The notes under the pieces were generated by a model. It was not told where the DNA came from, searched no databases, and saw only the letters and a list, made by a program, of their open reading frames with translations. Positions 25,681 to 33,210 of a stretch of 48,420 nt of DNA are shown here, piece by piece (position 1 is the stretch's first letter; every line of letters begins with the position of its first letter). Both the position numbers and the translations under genes were made by a program. Source of the DNA: CAYVDH01 sp964450355 (GTDB lineage: Bacteria; Bacteroidota; Bacteroidia; NS11-12g; UBA955); NCBI GenBank assembly GCA_964450355.1, contig CAYVDH010000007.1:1-48420 (forward strand). The letters run 5' to 3'.

Positions 25681-27513
25681 TTAATTCAGTTGTTCATCTA
25701 ATTTATTTATGCTCCATATTTTCTTGGCGAGTTCTTCATATAATTCTTGTCTTTCCAGCAATGCTTTTTTATTAAAGATTGTGTATGGTTTGAACTGTAA
25801 ATTCTCGGCTTCACAGAAACGCTTAAACTGCGGATTATTTTGGTAACAATCGCTGTTCAGTGATTTAGCCAGTAAATTTTCACCAAAATAAATTGGTAGT
25901 TTTTTATCAAAGATCAAATCATTCAGGCTTCTGTTCTTGTCCATAGGCAAAAGCAGTAAGCCGCCAAACTTATTGCGGTGTCGGTCAAAAGTTTCTTTCT
26001 CTGGGTATTCAGCTACAAACCAATCGTGGTGGTCGCAAATGATGTGTTCAATATCATAAGGGTTCTTAATTTCTCTATTGATATAGTTATTGAAATTGGA
26101 AGGAATTCCACTTTGAGTTTCTATGTAATCTGTTACTCGTGTAAGGATATGCAACATGTAGCGGATAGTCCAACCATTCAAGCGGAATTCATCAATGGTT
26201 TCCAATTGAAATTCCATGCCTGTAATTTCTTGTTTACATACTTCTAACAAATCAGGCAGTGGTTTTCTTCTGATTCGTTTAGAAAGCATAAATACATTGT
26301 AAACAATGGAAGAATAGTCAACCGTTTTGTAATTGAAAATTCTACGAGTGAAGTACAAATCCAAAAAGCAAGAAACCAATTTTATTTTTTTGTCTGATTC
26401 TTCTTTGATTTCTGAAGGGTCAATCGCAGCAAGAATTAATTGATATTGGAGAGTGAAGTTTCTGTCAGCATTATAGAAAACATATTCAAAGCCTTTAGTA
26501 AGGGTCAAGGAATACTTTTTTAAGTCAAGATAAATCTGACTGAACTTATCAAACTGTTTTAAAACAAAGTCTTCAAAGTCTTTGCTCTTTACCAATTTCA
26601 TTTGCGTATTGTGTTCTCTAACCCATTTATGAAAGGCAGTACCTATAATATCAAAATCGCCTGGCAAGGCGTTTTTCTTTCTTTCTCTTATTGTTTCTGC
26701 ATATTGAGAACGAATCCAGTTTTTAATAAAATCGCTTTCTTCCTCCTTGCCTAAACCTTTTAATTCAAGTATTCTTTTTTTCCAAAGGTCGTTTGCTTTT
26801 TGTCGAACACTATCATTTTCAATTTTACTCAATAAATAACCTTTCAACATTTCGGTTGGAGTTAAACTCAACCCTCTGTCATTCATTGAAACGAATATTT
26901 TGTGAGCATCTTGCTCTGTTTGTGCCACAATTCGAATGAAGTCTACATTGTCAATAAGCCAGTCCTTGAAAATATCCAATGCCGCTTTAGGCAAGGTATC
27001 ATTCATTACTGCTTTAATGTCTGCGTATCGATTGTAGATATTGCGTATAGTTTCTGAATGTTTCGAAACATCCATGTACTCATCTTGAAGTAATGCGTTC
27101 ATTACATCATAGCGTTCAGGCATTTCAGGCACATGAATATTGAATGTCTTTGATCCGGCTTTTTTAGAATAAATCAGTTGAAGTACTTCTGCTCTTTCTT
27201 CTTCGTCTTCCAACTGATGATACAAATAAATAAGCATTAGTGTTAAAGAAGTTAAGCGTTGTTGTCCATCAATAATTGCGTTATCGTCAGCGGTCAAAAC
27301 TATAGAGCCCATGAAATAATGGCCATACTCCAATACTTTACCTCTTTCGTCTTGGTCGGAATAAAACTCCAAGAATTCTTCGGTCAAGTCGTCAATGAGT
27401 TCTTCAATTTGTTTTGTCTGCCATTGGTACTCACGCTGGTAGTAGTGAATTGTATATTTAACTCCTGTAAATAGCTCTCTGATTGTCTTTGGTGTTCCGT
27501 CAATTTTTTTCAT
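25681..27513 (-). CDS. DUF262/DUF1524 (GmrSD-like) nuclease
   Basis: A 610-residue single-chain protein. The N-terminal DUF262 domain (ParB-like NTPase/nuclease fold) has YQREYQW (25-31) and the diagnostic DGQQRLTSL (82-90). The C-terminal DUF1524 HNH-type nuclease has YDIEHIICDHHDW around residue 490, FGGLLLLPMDKNRSLND and the following KLPIYF. Relatives such as GmrSD cut modified phage DNA. It is the first gene of the R-M/DarTG operon, so it may complement the type I enzyme by attacking DNA that escapes it. ATG start at 27513. Confidence 0.88.
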   Translation of the reverse strand: MKKIDGTPKTIRELFTGVKYTIHYYQREYQWQTKQIEELIDDLTEEFLEFYSDQDERGKVLEYGHYFMGSIVLTADDNAIIDGQQRLTSLTLMLIYLYHQLEDEEERAEVLQLIYSKKAGSKTFNIHVPEMPERYDVMNALLQDEYMDVSKHSETIRNIYNRYADIKAVMNDTLPKAALDIFKDWLIDNVDFIRIVAQTEQDAHKIFVSMNDRGLSLTPTEMLKGYLLSKIENDSVRQKANDLWKKRILELKGLGKEEESDFIKNWIRSQYAETIRERKKNALPGDFDIIGTAFHKWVREHNTQMKLVKSKDFEDFVLKQFDKFSQIYLDLKKYSLTLTKGFEYVFYNADRNFTLQYQLILAAIDPSEIKEESDKKIKLVSCFLDLYFTRRIFNYKTVDYSSIVYNVFMLSKRIRRKPLPDLLEVCKQEITGMEFQLETIDEFRLNGWTIRYMLHILTRVTDYIETQSGIPSNFNNYINREIKNPYDIEHIICDHHDWFVAEYPEKETFDRHRNKFGGLLLLPMDKNRSLNDLIFDKKLPIYFGENLLAKSLNSDCYQNNPQFKRFCEAENLQFKPYTIFNKKALLERQELYEELAKKIWSINKLDEQLN

Positions 27514-27751
27514 TTATAAAATATTATTTACAAGAGGTGCAAAATACGAATTATTGGCATTTGTGCGGCTGGCCAATAGAAATTTTAAAAAATGTGAAGG
27601 GTGGGCTTTTTCTTCCTTTTCTGTCACTTGTCCCAAAAGCAAAACACGGTCAGTTTGAAAGGCTGTCTGCTTAGGCGTTATGGTCTGTATGTCGAGTCCA
27701 TTTTTAGTCATTGCTTGGTCGTGTCGTCTGTCTTTTTATCTTTGGTTGTAA
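27514..27751. other. Intergenic region upstream of the defence operon
   Basis: No convincing gene. A 65-codon minus-strand frame fills most of it but reads like repeat sequence. A TATTTTG box (27538-27544, minus) resembles a -7 element for the DUF262 gene, without a clear -33 partner. The segment adjoins the attC-like end of cassette 1. Confidence 0.35.
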
Positions 27752-27883
27752 CGTTTTGGGTATTGCCGAAGGCTGGGTTTTAAAGGCACAAATGCTCAAT
27801 CTTGCACAAAGATACATAAAATGCATAAATGTTCGATTTAGCACTGAAGCCCCGCTTTTGGCAATAACGTGTAGGTGGCGTTA
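27752..27883 (-). repeat. attC-like recombination site of cassette 1
   Basis: An imperfect dyad downstream of the gene. ATTGCCGAAGGCTGGG (27762-27777) pairs with CCCCGCTTTTGGCAAT (27850-27865) with three mismatches. An ACGTT arm (27751-27755) pairs with AACGT (27866-27870). The outer TAGGTGGCGTTA (27872-27883) is complementary to the other end of the cassette (28549-28560), with one mismatch. A ~70-nt AT-rich loop lies between. Length and asymmetry are like a large attC. Confidence 0.55.
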
Positions 27884-28537
27884 TTCAATTTTTTCAAAGT
27901 ATTCAGTTTTTAATTCTCCATCTTCACCGTCTCTATATCTTATCAGCATTCTTCCATTTTGAATCATTATTTTATTTATTCCAAGTTGCTGATATACTAA
28001 ATCCTTGAAGTTTGAATCAACTATAATTCTTATTATCGATGGCGTGGCTTTTTCCTTCGGAATCATTTTTAATTCCCTACCTTTTATAGAAAAAGTCAAA
28101 CTGTCAATAACTTTTCCCTTATATTGAATTTCACCCAAAGAGTCAGTTTCTGTAATTTTCTTTTCTCCATTTTGAAAATAAGTAACTTCAAGTTTTGGAA
28201 TTACTTTAAATGATTCACTAATACTTATTACATTTTTTTTGAACTTTTTATTTGATGTTTCAAACACATATCTAAATTGAATTGTGTCAGGAATAAAAGA
28301 TGGAGTCAACACCATAAAACTTGAGTCTATTTTCCACGTTCCGCTAGACTTTTTCGTTTGAGTATCGTCCAAGTAGGTGAATTCATATGTACTATCAGAC
28401 TTCAACTCAATTAGATTCTGGAAGTGACATCTCCAAAACATATCATAACAAAGTCGATATTTTCCAAATTCAATTTCTTGACTGTAAAGAGTCTTTGAAA
28501 AAATAAATATTAATATAATTGATGTTATTAATCTCAT
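27881..28537 (-). CDS. Hypothetical exported protein (cassette 1 gene)
   Basis: A 218-residue protein that I do not recognise. Residues 1-20 are a signal peptide (MRLITSIILIFIFSKTLYSQ). The mature part is beta-rich, with SSGTWKIDSSFMVLTP and FTYLDDTQ segments reminiscent of lipocalin-like or copper-resistance NlpE-like barrels; this is a resemblance only. It has its ATG 24 bp after the predicted cassette crossover, as cassette genes usually do, and its TAA stop is inside the attC-like dyad. No own promoter is visible. Confidence 0.7.
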   Translation of the reverse strand: MRLITSIILIFIFSKTLYSQEIEFGKYRLCYDMFWRCHFQNLIELKSDSTYEFTYLDDTQTKKSSGTWKIDSSFMVLTPSFIPDTIQFRYVFETSNKKFKKNVISISESFKVIPKLEVTYFQNGEKKITETDSLGEIQYKGKVIDSLTFSIKGRELKMIPKEKATPSIIRIIVDSNFKDLVYQQLGINKIMIQNGRMLIRYRDGEDGELKTEYFEKIE

Positions 28538-28561
28538 AAGTTTTTCCTTAATGCCACCTAA

Positions 28562-28905
28562 CTTACCTATATACTTACATTCATATCACAATGCTATCAA
28601 TATTCAGTTGTATAAGCGAAGTTATTTTCAATTTCATTGTTTTATTTTTTACACTTAATGACCTCATGTCTCAAGGCATGAAATCATTTTTAATGCATTA
28701 CAAATTAATCACTTAGATTTGATTTTACCAAATGTTTTTTTGCTCATTTTCTTTTCAATATCATACTCTCAGCAATTACTTAGGCGTAAGCATGTGAATG
28801 AGATTGAAGTGGTTACCACGCATTGAAAACATAATGTGAAGTGTGGAATGAATACTAATATGTATAGCTTTTAAGCCATAAAAAACAATTAGCCCTATAA
28901 TGAGC
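28562..28905. repeat. Dispersed repeat copy A (attI-like flank of cassette 1)
   Basis: Homologous to 37291-37545. The first 40 bp next to the crossover align without gaps at about 28 of 40 identities, and homology continues to about 28640. Copy A then has about 76 extra bases, after which both copies share the core GGCGTAAGCATG (28783-28794) and a GGTTACC segment. Copy A is more decayed and more AT-rich than copy B. Confidence 0.7.
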
Positions 28906-29133
28906 CATCAAATTGATGGAATAACAAACCCTAATGCGGAATTTGGGTTGAATTTTCAATTGAATAATGGCCGTAAATTGACATGTTTGTTTTTAAATCT
29001 ATATGATAAATCTAAATTTCGGCTATGAAACTTACTCAAACTGCACTTAATATTCCAAGAACTGAAATTTTATAATCTTACGTTGGGTTTAACGAAATTG
29101 TTATTCCATTATTTAATAACTGGTTGTTTATCA
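28906..29133. other. Intergenic, nothing recognised
   Basis: AT-rich sequence between repeat copy A and the UbiA-family gene. I see no reading frame, hairpin with a T-tract or promoter consensus worth naming. Confidence 0.5.
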
Positions 29134-30006
29134 TTATTTGATGAAAAATATTTTAACATAATAGGACACCAAAACCAATAGGCCCTGTAAAAACATTGTT
29201 CCATCTAAAATACCATAATGATAAAAAGGTAAATTTCTGATTTTTTTGGAGTATAAAAAGAAAAATGTTGTAAATGTTGAAATAAGCAATGGAAAAATGA
29301 TAAACCAATAATTTAGCTGTTGATAATGAATAAATGAAATGAGAAAGAAGATAATCAAAGATAAGTAGGAAAACACTAATGATTTATTTTCGTTGAGTAG
29401 TAATGGAATAGTTTTCAGACCTGCTTGTTTGTCGGCTTCGATATCTCTAATGTCGAAAGGAATTGTAATTGCAAAAACAAAAAAGAATCGTTCTAATAAC
29501 ATTACAATGACGTGAGTATTGTTGAAAGTAATATCTGATTGAATGATAGGTAAAAGTATTGTTGAAAAAGACCAAACAAATGCAATCAAAAAAATTTTCA
29601 AATAGGGTATTTCTCTAAGTCTGAAAATGGTTCGCTTGTTACCGAATATAGGTAGTGAATAAAACACAGTTATTGCAGCTATTGGAGCAAATGCAATCAG
29701 CACATCTTTTTTTGCTAAAAAAATAACACAAACAAATCCTAACACAGAGAGGAATACCAACAAATAAAATCCTTTCAGATTTTCTTTAATCCATTTGTGT
29801 TTGTCAGAGTTTAAAGCCTCTTTATTCGTGGTTACAGTTATAAATCGATGAAGATTATATTCAATTAATGTAGCAAAGAAGATGATGAACAAATAGGGAT
29901 GCCATTGAGGTTTCATTCCAAGTTGTATTTGTGTTTCTATAGTTAGAAAAACTGCTGCAAGAGAAATGTAAATATTAGAATTTATTAATGTTTTAATTAG
30001 TTTCAA
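29134..30006 (-). CDS. UbiA-superfamily prenyltransferase-like membrane protein
   Basis: A 290-residue polytopic inner-membrane protein with about eight hydrophobic segments. The second Asp-rich motif DIRDIEADKQAGLKT (185-199) is intact. The first motif region reads EYNLHRF (49-55), without the usual NDxxDxxxD. Bacteroidota have many such UbiA-like proteins and the substrate is unknown; loss of the first motif raises doubt about prenyl transfer. The start is TTG at 30006, as no ATG is close. It lies 290 bp after the Ric gene and may be a separate unit. Confidence 0.75.
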   Translation of the reverse strand: MKLIKTLINSNIYISLAAVFLTIETQIQLGMKPQWHPYLFIIFFATLIEYNLHRFITVTTNKEALNSDKHKWIKENLKGFYLLVFLSVLGFVCVIFLAKKDVLIAFAPIAAITVFYSLPIFGNKRTIFRLREIPYLKIFLIAFVWSFSTILLPIIQSDITFNNTHVIVMLLERFFFVFAITIPFDIRDIEADKQAGLKTIPLLLNENKSLVFSYLSLIIFFLISFIHYQQLNYWFIIFPLLISTFTTFFFLYSKKIRNLPFYHYGILDGTMFLQGLLVLVSYYVKIFFIK

Positions 30007-30295
30007 AATAGTTTAATTGCTGTCATTTTAATTTCATTCTCTTCAGTTTGGTTTCGAGTTTTCATATTTTTTAAATGATTTGACCTCTTATAATTGCTCT
30101 AAATTGTTTCAGGTCATCTCTTTGCAAGTATTTAAGTAGGTGTTTGATAGTTGGCAAATAAAAAAAAAGACAAGCAATAATACATATTCTAATTATAAAA
30201 TTTGTAGGTTATAATAGAATCAAGTTAATTAAAAAACTTCTTGGAAGTTAAATCTGTATGGACAATTAAGAAAAATGGTTTTTTTCCCCCATGAT
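30007..30295. other. Intergenic, nothing recognised
   Basis: 289 AT-rich bases between the Ric and UbiA-like genes. No reading frame or clear promoter consensus was found. Confidence 0.5.
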
Positions 30296-31024
30296 TTATG
30301 TTTTATTTAATTGTTTTTCCAACTCAATAGCTTTTGGAAATAAAATGTTATTCTCTAAATGTATATGTAGGTGTAAATCTTGTTCAAATTCTTTGAGCAA
30401 GGCAAAAGTTACACTGTAAGTGTTACAAGCATCTTGCGGTGGCATATAATTATTGCTTAATTTTTCAATTTTTCTAAAACGGTCGCCTTCGTTAGTATGT
30501 TCATCCATCATCATTTGAATAGGATTTTGAATTGTTCCGAAATGAGGTGCCGTTAATTTTAAGTTCTCTTGTTTTGCTTTCATCATTTTTCTTACATACG
30601 GAAATATAATGAGCTCTTCTTTTTTCATGTGCTGAGCCAATTCTTCTGTAGTTGAATTAAAATGTTCGTTGATTTCAAATAGTTCAGGATGACAGTCTCC
30701 GTGAACCTTGCAAATTTTATTCAAATAGGGTTTTATCTCCAAGGTTTTTTCTATTACATAGCGGTGATGTTTCTTCTCGATGAAGTCAGCCATTAAATCA
30801 ATAGGCCACGATTGATAATCTGTGATTTGGTTTTCTTGATTAATAATTACTTGCTCCAGATTCTCAATTAGCAATAAAGGTTCAATGTTTCTGCTTTCAC
30901 AAACTTCGTTAATGGTTCTGTTGCCTTTACAACAAAAGTCAATTCCAAAAGATTTGAATACAGCTGCGGTGCGGTAGTCTTGTGCTACCAATTCTCCGAT
31001 GATTTGATTTTCTTGAATATTCAT
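30296..31024 (-). CDS. ric: Ric/YtfE/ScdA, di-iron iron-sulfur cluster repair protein
   Basis: A 242-residue cytoplasmic protein that repairs Fe-S clusters after nitrosative and oxidative damage. The N-terminal ScdA_N domain has the FGIDFCCKGNRTI motif with the paired cysteines at 31-32. The rest is a hemerythrin-like four-helix bundle with ligand histidines and glutamates in KKHHRYV, EHFN, HMKKEE, DEHTNEG and HIHLENNILFP. It is 93 bp downstream of the truncated haemoglobin gene on the same strand, in an NO/low-oxygen gene group. Confidence 0.93.
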   Translation of the reverse strand: MNIQENQIIGELVAQDYRTAAVFKSFGIDFCCKGNRTINEVCESRNIEPLLLIENLEQVIINQENQITDYQSWPIDLMADFIEKKHHRYVIEKTLEIKPYLNKICKVHGDCHPELFEINEHFNSTTEELAQHMKKEELIIFPYVRKMMKAKQENLKLTAPHFGTIQNPIQMMMDEHTNEGDRFRKIEKLSNNYMPPQDACNTYSVTFALLKEFEQDLHLHIHLENNILFPKAIELEKQLNKT

Positions 31025-31117
31025 TTTATTATTATATTGGTTAATTCATTTTTTAAATTTTGTTTCATAATGTAGTATTTAAATAACTTTCTTTACTAAT
31101 ACATTTAGTTGTAAATA

Positions 31118-31507
31118 TTAAAGTATAGGTTTAGCAGAATTATTTTTATAATATTCTATTTTTGCATGAAACATTTCTGCCATTTTTTTGCCTTGCCATT
31201 TTGCTCTTGTGGCTTTTTCTCCTTCAAATAAGTCATCTACAGTTGCATAAAACAGTTTAAGCCATTGATCAAAATGTTCTGCCGAAACAGGAAGTTTGGC
31301 ATGTGGTACAAACGGACTTCCAAAATAAGTATGTTCTTCAAACAATACTGTCTGCCAAAAGCGATACATCTTTTCAAGGTGTTGTGGCCAACGGTCTTCA
31401 ATTTTATTGTTAAAAATATCAGCGAGCAAATTGTCCTCACGCACTTTATTATAGAAGCTATCAACTAAAAGTTTAATGTCATCAATAGTTTTTATGTCAT
31501 TTTTCAT
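31118..31507 (-). CDS. Group III truncated haemoglobin
   Basis: A 129-residue 2-on-2 globin. DIKLLVDSFYNKVREDNLLADIF, the WPQHLEKMYRFWQTVLF helix and LPVSAEHFDQWLKLF are typical of group III. It binds haem and probably handles NO or O2 in the cytoplasm. It starts 11 bp after the preceding small membrane protein gene, so it is likely co-transcribed with the oxidase genes. Confidence 0.92.
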   Translation of the reverse strand: MKNDIKTIDDIKLLVDSFYNKVREDNLLADIFNNKIEDRWPQHLEKMYRFWQTVLFEEHTYFGSPFVPHAKLPVSAEHFDQWLKLFYATVDDLFEGEKATRAKWQGKKMAEMFHAKIEYYKNNSAKPIL

Positions 31508-31518
31508 GTTTTGTTGTA

Positions 31519-31923
31519 TTAAAGACTAAAATTAGTAATGATATAATATGCAGCCCAACCCAAGAACGCTAACAATAAAATCCATAACCAGTTAGGTACA
31601 CTTTGAGGAGTTTCACTACCCTCTATAATAAATTTTTTCTGATTGCCTTTATCATAAGCATTTATCATTAAAGGAATAACTCCATCAACCACTCCGTTTT
31701 CTGAAAGTCCTTCAACGGCAATTGCAGGACCGTTACGAACCACAAATTTTATTTTCCGAATACCTTCTCTACCAGTTGGCGATTTACTTATAAGTTTTAA
31801 AGTATGTTCTCCGTCAGTTAATTTTCGGGTATCTAACTCAAATTGTACAGGAGCAAACAATTCAGCAAAAGGCTTCAAATCGTCATCAACAAATAGTATT
31901 ATTTTACTTTTATCTTCTTTCAT
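31519..31923 (-). CDS. Small tail-anchored protein of the oxidase operon
   Basis: A 134-residue protein that I cannot name. Residues 1-105 are beta-rich and resemble an Ig-like fold (FELDTRKLTDGEHTLKLIS, IRKIKFVVRNG). Residues 112-130 are one hydrophobic C-terminal segment (WLWILLLAFLGWAAYYI). There is no N-terminal signal, so the topology is unclear. Its place one base from the next gene suggests an accessory subunit of the terminal oxidase. Confidence 0.6.
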   Translation of the reverse strand: MKEDKSKIILFVDDDLKPFAELFAPVQFELDTRKLTDGEHTLKLISKSPTGREGIRKIKFVVRNGPAIAVEGLSENGVVDGVIPLMINAYDKGNQKKFIIEGSETPQSVPNWLWILLLAFLGWAAYYIITNFSL

Positions 31924-31924
31924 T

Positions 31925-32191
31925 TTATGAATTACTTAATATTGAATGTTTTATATGATTGTTATTTTTCTCGCCTGGTTTAATCAAATATTTTAATGAA
32001 TAAAAAAAAGTGAACACTGTGATTGTCGTAATGACTGTAATGATTACCCAATCCCAATTACTTTGCGGACCTGCACCGTGGGTTAAACCTTGTGTAATTT
32101 TTGGTTGTTGTTTTTCGCAAACAGGACATGCCGATACAATTTGTATTGACAAAGCGAACAACAGAATTAAAATTGCTTTCATTTTTATCAT
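31925..32191 (-). CDS. Small membrane protein with CPVC motif, oxidase operon
   Basis: An 88-residue protein. Residues 1-21 are a signal or first membrane segment ending in SAC. CPVC at 22-25 could bind a metal or form a disulphide, or the first Cys could be lipidated. Residues about 47-68 are a membrane segment, followed by a basic tail. It is one base from both neighbours (ends at 31925, starts at 32191). It may play the part of CcoQ or of an assembly factor, but no family assignment is possible by eye. Confidence 0.6.
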   Translation of the reverse strand: MIKMKAILILLFALSIQIVSACPVCEKQQPKITQGLTHGAGPQSNWDWVIITVITTITVFTFFYSLKYLIKPGEKNNNHIKHSILSNS

Positions 32192-32192
32192 T

Positions 32193-33200
32193 CTATTTTT
32201 TAGTTGTTATTTTTATGAAATCCATAATTTTTTTAACTTCATCGAGGCTTACAGTTTTGGCATTATTGCCCCAACTTGTTTTTTCGTGGTTGATGATGGC
32301 TGTAACTTCTTCGGGCGTTAAATTGTTAATTGTCCCCACGTCATTCATCACTGCGTATTCAGGTCTTGCATCATAGCCCAACATGATGATATTTACAAAT
32401 AGTTCAAGGTCGTTACCTAACACTATGGAACTACCTTTTAAAGAAGGAAAAGCTCCTTTAAGACCTTCACCATTGGCTTGATGGCAGCTTACACAGTTTT
32501 TAGTATATAACATTTGACCATCAGGGAGAATTGAATTGTTACCATTGCCAACATTTTGTTCTTTTGTTTTTTTGTATAAAAATTCCAATGGTGTTTTTCC
32601 ATCAGGTAAGGGCGTTTGTTTTAAACTTTGTAAATACGCCACTAAGTTGAGAGCTTCATTTGTAGCAATAATTTTTCCATTGATACCTTTTCTGAAATTA
32701 TCAGGAACAATGACTTCAATTTCAGCTTTACCTACTTCATTTTTAATTTCAAAAAGCCAAGGGTAGGCAGGCATTATTGATTTTACGACTACTGCTCTGG
32801 GTTGATACAAATGCAATAAGTTCCAAGCTAAACTTGGCTGTCGTATTCCAATATTGGTAAGGTCGGGTCCGGTTCTTTCTGTACCCATCAAAGTAGCTGT
32901 GTTTCGCCAAAAATCTGTTCTTGTTATTCCTGCATAATCCGCAGCAATTCCGGGTCGGTTTCCCCATATCTTGTCCATATCTACATTACGCACTTGTTGG
33001 GTATGACAGGCTACACAGCCATTTGCTATAAAACTTTGCTTACCTAAAATGGCTCTTTCATTAAGTGGTATAGCATTGGGCAAAGTAGCATTGTTTTCTT
33101 GATTATTAATGGCTGGTAAAATAGCCACTATTATTGTCAAACCTACGAATAACCCTAATGCAGTTCTGAATAGTATTTTATGATTATTGAAAAATTCCAT
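32193..33200 (-). CDS. CcoO-type cytochrome c subunit fused to a second cytochrome c domain
   Basis: A 335-residue dihaem protein. Residues 10-30 are a membrane anchor. The first haem site CVACH (62-66) lies in a CcoO-like domain carrying the signature HLYQPRAVVVKSIMPAYPWL (Met143 as likely axial ligand). A second haem site, CVSCH (236-240), lies in a class I cytochrome c domain like that of CcoP. So the electron-input subunits of a cbb3-type oxidase are merged into one chain. It is 10 bp downstream of the catalytic subunit gene. Confidence 0.88.
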   Translation of the reverse strand: MEFFNNHKILFRTALGLFVGLTIIVAILPAINNQENNATLPNAIPLNERAILGKQSFIANGCVACHTQQVRNVDMDKIWGNRPGIAADYAGITRTDFWRNTATLMGTERTGPDLTNIGIRQPSLAWNLLHLYQPRAVVVKSIMPAYPWLFEIKNEVGKAEIEVIVPDNFRKGINGKIIATNEALNLVAYLQSLKQTPLPDGKTPLEFLYKKTKEQNVGNGNNSILPDGQMLYTKNCVSCHQANGEGLKGAFPSLKGSSIVLGNDLELFVNIIMLGYDARPEYAVMNDVGTINNLTPEEVTAIINHEKTSWGNNAKTVSLDEVKKIMDFIKITTKK

Positions 33201-33210
33201 TTTGATTGTA

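Larger units (their letters stand above)
27752..28561 (-). mobile_element. Putative solitary integron-like gene cassette 1
   Basis: An 810-bp unit holding one gene (27881-28537). On the minus strand it begins at G/TTAGGT (28562/28561), which matches the attC R' box GTTRRRY, and ends at AACG/TT (27752/27751). Joining the two ends gives a continuous imperfect hairpin of about 30 bp per arm, which is how a circular cassette regenerates its attC. No integrase is in the window, so mobility is inferred. Confidence 0.6.

Noticed and set aside
27514..27711. 65-codon minus-strand frame ending exactly at the DUF262 start codon
   Set aside because: The peptide has no recognisable fold or start context and overlaps what looks like intergenic repeat sequence. 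The abutting stop is suggestive but not enough to call a gene.
31021..31068. 15-codon frame upstream of ric ending in an ATGA overlap
   Set aside because: It could be a leader peptide, but a frame this short in AT-rich DNA is easily due to chance, and it has no promoter or regulatory residues such as a run of one amino acid.
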